Notes under the pieces: model-generated
Database searches by the model: none
The model's input: the letters and a program-made list of their open reading frames with translations, nothing else
What the model was told of the DNA's origin: nothing
Source: Giesbergeria sp.
GTDB taxonomy: Bacteria; Pseudomonadota; Gammaproteobacteria; Burkholderiales; Burkholderiaceae_C
Assembly: GCA_030690515.1 (NCBI GenBank)
Contig: JAUYGP010000105.1
Coordinates: forward strand, 1-5,260
DNA length: 5,260 nt
Direction: 5' to 3'
Program-made: the position numbers and the translations under genes
In this document: positions 1 to 5,260 of the stretch, in pieces
Position numbering within the stretch: the first letter of the stretch is position 1
Layout: each line of letters opens with the position of its first letter

Positions 1-116
1 CTGATGTATTTGACGAAGATGAGGCCGAGCACCAGGTGCTTGTATTCGGCGGCGTCCATGTTGGCGCGCAGCTTGTCGGCGGTGGCCCAGAGGGTTTTTT
101 TGATGTCGTCGAGCAT
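1..116 (-). CDS. hsdM: HsdM, type I restriction-modification DNA methyltransferase subunit (N-terminal fragment, runs off left edge)
   Basis: Translating the minus strand from the ATG at 114-116 gives 38 complete codons beginning MLDDIKKTLWATADKLR and continuing through AEYKHLVLGLIFVKYI. This is the hallmark start of HsdM, within the N-terminal helical domain that precedes the N6-adenine methylase domain. HsdM methylates adenines at the recognition site chosen by HsdS, and is also needed for restriction by HsdR in the cytoplasm. The catalytic motifs lie outside the window and cannot be checked. The ATG at 116 is the only plausible start: the 15 codons upstream contain no ATG, GTG or TTG before an in-frame TGA at 162-164, and the family normally begins here. 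No good Shine-Dalgarno sequence precedes it (CAATTTCTCC just before ATG). The gene lies 45 bases downstream of a small membrane-protein gene on the same strand. The hsdS and hsdR partners are expected to the left but are not seen. Confidence 0.9.
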   Translation of the reverse strand, partial: MLDDIKKTLWATADKLRANMDAAEYKHLVLGLIFVKYI

Positions 117-122
117 GGAGAA

Positions 123-134
123 ATTGCTTGCAAT
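123..134. repeat. Short inverted repeat just upstream of hsdM
   Basis: ATTGC-TT-GCAAT has two perfect 5-base arms around a 2-base spacer. It ends 6 bases before the hsdM ATG on the minus strand, in the most A/T-rich part of the gap. Its position would suit an operator or a structure that hinders ribosome binding. The arms are short enough to arise by chance, so a function is only a guess. Confidence 0.3.
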
Positions 135-142
135 CAGAGTGT

Positions 143-158
143 GCGCCGGTCGCGGCGC
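143..158. repeat. GC-only inverted repeat between the membrane-protein stop and hsdM
   Basis: GCGCCG-GTCG-CGGCGC forms a perfect 6-base-pair stem with a 4-base loop. On the minus-strand transcript it begins 3 bases after the TGA at 162-164. No run of U follows (ACACTCTGATTGC comes next), so it is not a standard intrinsic terminator. It could stabilise the 3' end of the upstream message, cause pausing, or attenuate transcription into hsdM. The seen fact is the stem; any role is inference. Confidence 0.4.
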
Positions 159-161
159 GGC

Positions 162-536
162 TCAGCGGTGTTCACGGTCGAAGCGTTCTTCGGCCTCGCT
201 CAGGTGGCGCAGCAGCACATGGGACACCAGGTTGACGCCGATGCCGCCGAACATGACGGGGAAGATGTAGAGCGCGATGGACAGCTCAGAGATGAACACC
301 GCATCGTCGGCCAGCGAGGGCGTGATGCGGGCCAGCTTGGTCAGCCCCTGGAGCAGGTACACATCCAGCCCGGCAATGAACACCAGCACCAGGCCGAACA
401 GCACGACTGTGGTGCGCGAGATGGCGCGGCGCACCAGCAGCGCCGCGTAGATGGCAACCGGTAGCACCACCGAGAGCGCCACCAGCAGCCAGAAGCGCAC
501 TTCGACAAAAACGCTGGCGGCGGGTAACGGTGTCAC
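162..536 (-). CDS. Small three-helix inner-membrane protein of unknown function, coupled to the macroglobulin gene
   Basis: The 124-residue product is strongly hydrophobic, with three likely membrane segments at about residues 15-35, 42-63 and 80-109. Basic residues between helices 1 and 2 (R36, R37, R41) and the acidic loop between helices 2 and 3 (D77, D78) suggest an outside N-terminus and an inside C-terminus. The C-terminal tail is charged and helix-prone (HLSEAEERFDREHR). There is no lipobox or recognisable catalytic motif, and I do not recognise the family. The GTG start at 534-536 is favoured because it overlaps the TGA of the upstream macroglobulin gene by 4 bases (GTGA), a usual sign of translational coupling. 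A later GTG at 498-500 (Val13), just before helix 1, is a possible alternative. No strong ribosome binding site is visible. By context it may anchor, assist or signal for the macroglobulin, but that is inference. Confidence 0.8.
   Translation of the reverse strand: MTPLPAASVFVEVRFWLLVALSVVLPVAIYAALLVRRAISRTTVVLFGLVLVFIAGLDVYLLQGLTKLARITPSLADDAVFISELSIALYIFPVMFGGIGVNLVSHVLLRHLSEAEERFDREHR
533..536 (-). promoter_or_regulatory. GTGA stop/start overlap (translational coupling site)
   Basis: On the minus strand GTGA holds both the GTG start of the small membrane protein and the TGA stop of the macroglobulin. The only upstream purine-rich stretch is a weak GGGTAG at 547-552, about 10 bases before the start. 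Re-initiation by ribosomes finishing the long gene is therefore the likely route of translation. Confidence 0.65.
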
Positions 537-3500
537 GGCGCAGCCACTACCCGTGCGCGTGCGTTGGGCGCCTCGCCAAACATTTCGGGCGCGTACAGGG
601 CCTCGACGCGGCTGGGGGGCAGCGCGAAGTCGCCCACGTTGTTCATGCGCACGGTGTATTCCATTTTCACGGTGCCCTTGGGCAGGTATTCGTAGTAGCT
701 GCGGAAGGCCTCGAAGCTGCGCTCCTCAAACGCGGGCCAGCCTGCGCCACTGCGCTTTTCGCCCTGGGTGGCGATCTCGGAGTCGCGCCCCAGGCCGCTG
801 CCCAGAATGGTGGCGCCGCCCGGAATGGGGTCGGTGATGGCCACCCAGGTCATGTCGGCCTGGCCCGTCACTTCCAGCGTGATGCGCAGCACGTCGCCGC
901 GCGTGTACTGGCCAGCGGGCAAGGCCTTGTTGGCCTGCTCGATGGGTGTGACGGTTTTCTGGATGCTGTAGCCCGCACTGAACGGCGCCTTGAGCTGCAC
1001 CGCAGCCACCGACTGCAGCGTGAGCCAGGGCTTGCCCGGCCCCTGGTGCGTGACGGACAGGCCTTCTTTGCCGCCCGCAGTGCCCCAGGGCAGGAACATA
1101 CTGTTGCCCCGCAGCATGCCGGGCGCCGCAGGGGCACCAAACGCGCTGGCCTGGTGGGCTGCACCTTCCGCATCGGTGGGTTTGATGCGCTCGACCTTGC
1201 TCCAGTCCACGCTGTCCGTGTGGCTGCCCATGGCCGCCTTGGTGGTGCCCGAGACGGGCGTGGCCTCGAACTTGGCCGAGAATTTTTCGAGCGCCAGGCC
1301 GCCCCACAGGTTGGCGGTGGTGGTGTGCCAGGCGCCGCCCTGCTGGCGGGCGATGAAGCCGTTGGCCAGGCGGCCCATGTCGTCCTTCCAGTCGGGGTTG
1401 TCCATCACGGCGAGCATGAGGCGCGCGAGGTTCACGTCACCGTTCTGCATCAGCCACCACCAATAGTCGTCGCGCTCGGTGCTCAGCAGCAGCTTGGTGC
1501 CCTGGTAGCTCAGGCGGGCGCGCAGGATTTGCGTGGCCTCTTGCAGGCGCTTGTCACGCTCGGGGATGTCCTGCACGCGCCGCAGGATGTTCATCCAGTC
1601 GATCACGCTGTGCGTGGGCCACTGGTTGGGCGCGATGGTGACACTGGCCAGCATGCGGCCCTGGGCCTTGCCGTAGCGCGAGAGCGCTTCGATGGCGGCG
1701 AGCTTGCGCATGTCCAGGTCTTTGCGCGGGCTCCAGAAATTGCGCTCGATGCGCCCTTCCACAAAGGCGATGAGGCCCCGCTCCATGGGCGCGCGCACCT
1801 CGCCCGGCAGGGCAAAGGCGGGGTTGATGCTGGCGGCCTCGTGCGCGCTCGCCAGCAGGTAGGCGGTCAGGGTGTCGCTCCCCCGGTGGGTGTCGCCCTC
1901 GCGCGGCGGAAAGTAGTTGGCCAGGCCATCGCCGTCCAGATAGGTGGGCAGTTGCGCCACCACCGTTTGCCAGAGCTTGCCGTCGCGCAGGCCCACGGCC
2001 TTGCTGGTTTTTTGCTCCAGGCAGGCAAACGGGTAGTTGGCCCACCAGTCGCGCACGCCGGGCAGGCCCTCGGCCAGTTTGGGCTGCAGCGCCAGGCGCA
2101 GGCCGCCCCGCCCAGGCAACGCATCAGCGGGAGGCGCAGCGTCCAGGGTGTAGCTGCCGTCCACCTGCACCAGCGTGGCCTGCTGCACCGTGAGCGGCAC
2201 GGCCGGTATCAGGCGCTGGCTGGCCTTGAGCGCATCGCGCGCGCCGCCCAGCTGGTCTTTCGCTTCGATCTCCCACAGCAGGGCCTGCACGCGGGTCTGC
2301 GCCAGCTGGGCCGGGGCTTTCACGCTCCAGGCCACCTCGCGCGCTTCACCGGCGGGGATGTCCACCGTCTGCGGCTTCAAGTCCAGCAGCGTGGCACGGG
2401 GCGCTGCTTCCACCTTCATGGCAGCCTTGGTGGTGTTGCGCAGCGTGAACTGGGCGCGGAACTGGTCGTCCTCGCGCACCAGGGGCGGCAGGCCGCTGAT
2501 GATTTGCAGGTCTTGCGTGGCGCTGATCTGGGTGCTGCCCGTGCCGAACAGGCCGGTGGCGGCATCGGCCACGGCCACGATTTTGAAGGTGGTGAGCGCA
2601 TCGTTCAGCGGCACCGTCACCTGGGCCTGGCCGTTGGCGTCGAGCTGCACCTGCGGGTTCCACAGCAGCAGGGTGTCGAGCAGTTCACGGGTGGGGCTGC
2701 GCCCGCCGCCGCCGCCTGCTGCCACGGCTTTGCGGCCGTAGTGGCGCCGCCCGATGATTTCCATCTGCGCGGTCGCGGTGGCAACGCCCCAGCTGCGCCG
2801 CTGCAGCATGGCGTCCAGCACATTCCAGCTGGTGTTGGGCATGAGTTCGAGCAGCGCCTGGTCTACGGCGGCCAACGCCACCTCGGCGTGGGCGGCGGGC
2901 TTGCCATTGGGCAAGGTGGCCGTGATGGTGACCTGCGCCTTGCCGCGCACGGGGTAGCTGGCTTTGTCTGCCACCACTTTCACGTTGATCTGGTGCGCTT
3001 TGCTGCCCACCTTGATTTCGGCCATGCCCAGGCGGAAAGCCGGTTTGCTCAGATCGACCAGCGCCGTGGGTGCGACGTATTCTTTGCCCTCGTACCAGAA
3101 GGCGGTCCACCACTCGCGCGGCGCCTTGAAGCCCCAGGTGAAGAAGCTGTACCAGGGCACGTCACGCAGGCGCCCGCGCAGCGCCAGCACGCTCACATAC
3201 ACGTTGGGGCCCCAGCCCTCTTGCACCTGCAGGCTGACCGTGGGGTCCTTGCCGTTGAGCTGCACCACCTGGGTGTCGATGATGCCTTCGCGCTCCACCG
3301 TGACCAGCGCGGTGGCAAAGCGGAAGGGCATGCGCACCTGGAACCTGGCGGTGTCGCCCGGCTGGTAGCTCTTCTTTTCGGGCAGCAGGTCCATGCGGTC
3401 GTGGTTTTCGCCGCCAAACCACAGCTCGCCCTGGCGCGTGACCCATACGGACGAGGCCGCATCAAAGGTGTTGCCGTCCTTGTCGCGTGCGGTGGCCACC

Positions 3501-5260
3501 AGTTCCACCTCGCCGGGCTCGTCGAGCTTGGTCTCGCACAGCAGCAGGCCGCGTGCGTCGCTCTTGCCGGTGCACACCGTGCCCAGGTCCTTGGTTTCGG
3601 TTTTGTTGTCGTAGCTGTAGAAGCCGCCCACCATGCGCTTGCGGCTGCTGGTGGTGATGCGGGCAATGGCCTGCACCTGCAGCGGCACATCGGCCGCGGG
3701 CTTGCCGTCGGGCGTGAGCGCCAGTGCCTGGAAGCGAATTTTCTGGCTGGCCGACACCCAGCCTTCGGTCTTGATACCGGCCAGCACCCCGGCTGGCCAC
3801 AGGCTGCTGGTGCTGCGCAGGGTCTGCACCTCGCCGTTGGGGTCGGCATAGGTGGCTTCAATCAGCAGGTCTTGCGCGGTGCTGGCACGGGGCACGTTCT
3901 CCAGCGCGATGCGGCCTGTGCCGTTGCGGTCCAGGGTGAGCGGCAGCTTATCGGCAATCACGCGCGGCGCCTGGCGGGCGGCTTCCTCCTCTTCACCCTC
4001 TGTGCTGCCTTGCTGGCGACCTCGGGGCGGGTTGAAGCTGAAGGCGTCGTAGTCGTCAAAGTGCAGGTATTTGCTGCGCACCAGGGCCGACACGCGCACG
4101 GGCAGCTGCGCGGCAGCACCACCGGCCACGTAGTTGACCTGCACGCTCGCAGGCACGGCGCGCACATTCACCAGCGGCGCCTTGTCGGCCGGGCCCACGC
4201 GGCCCTCGAACACGGGCAGGCGAAATTCCTCCACCCGGAACTGGCCCGAGGTAAAACTGCGCCCATCGTTGCGGCTGCTGTGCAAGGCAACCTCGTACAC
4301 GCCCAGCTTGGCGGCCGGTGGCACCGCAAACTCGCTTTGCGCGCTGCGCCCGCCGGTGGCCGTTTTGCGCCACGCCAGCGGCTGGGTGAATTGCTGGCCG
4401 CTGCCCACGTGGGTGATGACCAGGGAATCGGGCTCCTGCGCGGGCAGGCCAAAGCCGCCCCGTGTCTCGGTGCGCAGCAGGTGCTTCATGGACACCGTTT
4501 CCCCGGCGCGCAGCAGCGTGCGGTCGAAGATGGTGTGCGCCCGCTCGTCGGGGCGCACATCGTTGCTGGTGGGCACGTTGAAGCGCCAGGGCTCGATGCC
4601 CCGCTGCCAGTCGCTCCAGGTGAAGGCCATGTCCGGCACGCCGTCGCTCCCCTGGTGGCGTGCGCTGATGAAGTAGGCGTCGCCCCCGTCGCCCTGCCCG
4701 CTGCACAGCGGCGGGTCGGACGACAGGCCCTCAAAGCGCGCCACGCCTTGCGCATCCGTGGTGCCCGAGGCCAGCTCGCGGCCATTGCAGTCGGACACGC
4801 GCACGCGGGCGCCCTCCACGCTCTGGCCCTTGTCGAGCGTGGTCACCCAGGCCAGGGCGTTCTCGCGGCCCAGCTTGAAGTGCACGCCCAGGTTGGTGAC
4901 CAGCGCCGAGGTGCGCACAACCATGGTGCGGGCCGCGCCGTGGCGGGCATCGAGCAGCGAGGCACCCAGCAGCGGCGACGCGATCTCCACCACATGGAAA
5001 CCCGGCGCCAGCGGAATGCCCACCACCTCGAACGGGCGCGGGTCGGTACTGACCGGCTTGGGCAAATCCAGCGCACGCACGCCCGGCTGGCCCGAGAGCA
5101 GCGAGACCATGCGCGACTGCACGTAGTATTTGTCGTTGTCCAGCACCTGGGGCAGCGCGCCCTTGACGTCGCGCCGCGCCTGCTTGCGCTCGACCATGTA
5201 GTTGTTGTACTGCTGCACCTTGCGGAACCAGGCAATGATGTCGGCGTCGTTCTCGGGGCG
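533..5260 (-). CDS. Bacterial alpha-2-macroglobulin, large COG2373/YfhM-like, thioester-containing (N-terminus beyond right edge)
   Basis: The reading frame is open to the right edge and ends at TGA 533-535, giving 1575 visible residues (numbered here from codon 5258-5260). Families of this kind are periplasmic protease traps: cleavage of a bait region activates a thioester that binds the attacker covalently. Visible domains are a bMG3-like domain (about 110-205, TNLGVHFK), an MG2-like domain from about 240 (IFDRTLLRAGETV), the EEFRLP junction (344-349), further MG domains to about 615, a bait-region-type domain (about 626-810, SYQPGDTARFQV to AAVDQALLEL), a candidate bait loop (837-858), the A2M domain (about 860-950), a thioester domain (about 1070-1355) with CLEQ at Cys1080-Gln1083, and a C-terminal bMG10 domain (about 1430-1570, DPIPGG). 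Domain limits are estimates. E. coli YfhM has about 1650 residues; related large beta-proteobacterial forms are longer, so up to a few hundred residues, with the signal peptide or lipobox, are probably missing. It is coupled to the following membrane-protein gene. No frameshift or internal stop is seen. Confidence 0.93.
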   Translation of the reverse strand, partial: RPENDADIIAWFRKVQQYNNYMVERKQARRDVKGALPQVLDNDKYYVQSRMVSLLSGQPGVRALDLPKPVSTDPRPFEVVGIPLAPGFHVVEIASPLLGASLLDARHGAARTMVVRTSALVTNLGVHFKLGRENALAWVTTLDKGQSVEGARVRVSDCNGRELASGTTDAQGVARFEGLSSDPPLCSGQGDGGDAYFISARHQGSDGVPDMAFTWSDWQRGIEPWRFNVPTSNDVRPDERAHTIFDRTLLRAGETVSMKHLLRTETRGGFGLPAQEPDSLVITHVGSGQQFTQPLAWRKTATGGRSAQSEFAVPPAAKLGVYEVALHSSRNDGRSFTSGQFRVEEFRLPVFEGRVGPADKAPLVNVRAVPASVQVNYVAGGAAAQLPVRVSALVRSKYLHFDDYDAFSFNPPRGRQQGSTEGEEEEAARQAPRVIADKLPLTLDRNGTGRIALENVPRASTAQDLLIEATYADPNGEVQTLRSTSSLWPAGVLAGIKTEGWVSASQKIRFQALALTPDGKPAADVPLQVQAIARITTSSRKRMVGGFYSYDNKTETKDLGTVCTGKSDARGLLLCETKLDEPGEVELVATARDKDGNTFDAASSVWVTRQGELWFGGENHDRMDLLPEKKSYQPGDTARFQVRMPFRFATALVTVEREGIIDTQVVQLNGKDPTVSLQVQEGWGPNVYVSVLALRGRLRDVPWYSFFTWGFKAPREWWTAFWYEGKEYVAPTALVDLSKPAFRLGMAEIKVGSKAHQINVKVVADKASYPVRGKAQVTITATLPNGKPAAHAEVALAAVDQALLELMPNTSWNVLDAMLQRRSWGVATATAQMEIIGRRHYGRKAVAAGGGGGRSPTRELLDTLLLWNPQVQLDANGQAQVTVPLNDALTTFKIVAVADAATGLFGTGSTQISATQDLQIISGLPPLVREDDQFRAQFTLRNTTKAAMKVEAAPRATLLDLKPQTVDIPAGEAREVAWSVKAPAQLAQTRVQALLWEIEAKDQLGGARDALKASQRLIPAVPLTVQQATLVQVDGSYTLDAAPPADALPGRGGLRLALQPKLAEGLPGVRDWWANYPFACLEQKTSKAVGLRDGKLWQTVVAQLPTYLDGDGLANYFPPREGDTHRGSDTLTAYLLASAHEAASINPAFALPGEVRAPMERGLIAFVEGRIERNFWSPRKDLDMRKLAAIEALSRYGKAQGRMLASVTIAPNQWPTHSVIDWMNILRRVQDIPERDKRLQEATQILRARLSYQGTKLLLSTERDDYWWWLMQNGDVNLARLMLAVMDNPDWKDDMGRLANGFIARQQGGAWHTTTANLWGGLALEKFSAKFEATPVSGTTKAAMGSHTDSVDWSKVERIKPTDAEGAAHQASAFGAPAAPGMLRGNSMFLPWGTAGGKEGLSVTHQGPGKPWLTLQSVAAVQLKAPFSAGYSIQKTVTPIEQANKALPAGQYTRGDVLRITLEVTGQADMTWVAITDPIPGGATILGSGLGRDSEIATQGEKRSGAGWPAFEERSFEAFRSYYEYLPKGTVKMEYTVRMNNVGDFALPPSRVEALYAPEMFGEAPNARARVVAAP
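2012..2023 (-). other. Thioester motif CLEQ in the macroglobulin
   Basis: These codons encode Cys1080-Leu-Glu-Gln1083 within NYPFACLEQKTSKA. In the alpha-2-macroglobulin/C3 family the Cys and Gln side chains form the internal thioester that links covalently to a target after bait cleavage. Both key residues are present, so this copy belongs to the thioester-bearing YfhM class rather than the thioester-less YfaS class. Confidence 0.9.
2687..2752 (-). other. Candidate protease bait segment, glycine- and arginine-rich
   Basis: Residues 837-858 hold GRRHYGRK, then AVAA, a run of five glycines (849-853), then RSPTR. The segment lies between the AAVDQALLEL strand (Asp800 region) and the A2M domain that starts RELLDTLLLWNP, where the family's exposed bait region is expected. 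It has six Arg/Lys residues in 22, which would suit trypsin-like proteases, and the glycines suggest a flexible loop. Assignment is by position and composition, not by demonstrated cleavage. Confidence 0.55.

Noticed and set aside
93..101. T-tract as a possible plus-strand terminator tail.
   Set aside because: It encodes the conserved Lys-Lys of the HsdM N-terminus on the minus strand and has no preceding stem.
143..158. Intrinsic terminator after the membrane-protein gene.
   Set aside because: The stem is short and no U-tract follows on the minus-strand transcript; recorded only as an inverted repeat.
36..464. Plus-strand open frame of 142 codons.
   Set aside because: It is antisense to the membrane-protein gene and to the hsdM start. 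Its Gln/His/Asp/Arg-rich product has no recognisable features and reflects GC-rich antisense frames.
726..1307. Minus-strand open frame of 193 codons in another frame.
   Set aside because: It is out of frame with the macroglobulin, and its Gly/His/Arg/Gln-rich product is typical of a shadow of a GC-rich gene.
2175..2741. Plus-strand open frame of 188 codons.
   Set aside because: It lies wholly inside the macroglobulin gene on the opposite strand, and its Ser/Ala/Arg-rich product resembles no family.
4134..4676. Plus-strand open frame of 180 codons.
   Set aside because: It is antisense to clearly coding macroglobulin sequence and has low-complexity composition.
5216..5218. GTG as the start of the macroglobulin gene.
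   Set aside because: The frame stays open for 14 more codons to the right edge (RPENDADIIAWFRK), the protein would lack its export signal, and family members extend further N-terminally. The gene is treated as partial.

Overview
The window is GC-rich (about 65% by eye) and densely coded on the minus strand. Codon use is dominated by G/C third positions. Together with the protein types, this suggests a beta-proteobacterium, plausibly Burkholderiales/Comamonadaceae. That assignment is an inference, because no rRNA or other taxonomic marker is present.

Reading along the minus strand (right to left), about nine tenths of the window is one very large open gene, 533-5260. It encodes a bacterial alpha-2-macroglobulin of the large COG2373 (YfhM-like) type. 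Its N-terminus, with any signal peptide or lipobox, lies beyond the right edge. The visible 1575 residues include successive macroglobulin (MG) domains, a candidate bait region with a five-glycine run, an intact CLEQ thioester motif in the thioester domain (TED), and the C-terminal bMG10 domain. Such proteins are thought to trap proteases in the periplasm.

The stop of this gene overlaps by 4 bases (GTGA) the GTG start of a 124-residue protein with three predicted membrane segments (162-536). I do not recognise its family. The overlap implies translational coupling, so the small protein may work with the macroglobulin at the inner membrane.

After a 45-base gap holding two short inverted repeats, the left edge carries the first 38 codons of hsdM (1-116). 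This is the methyltransferase subunit of a type I restriction-modification system, recognised from its characteristic N-terminus. The rest of the hsd locus would lie to the left. The window therefore joins an envelope anti-protease gene pair to the start of a DNA restriction locus, all in one direction. I found no tRNA, rRNA, CRISPR array, insertion sequence or convincing promoter. There is no gene-free stretch over 300 bases.
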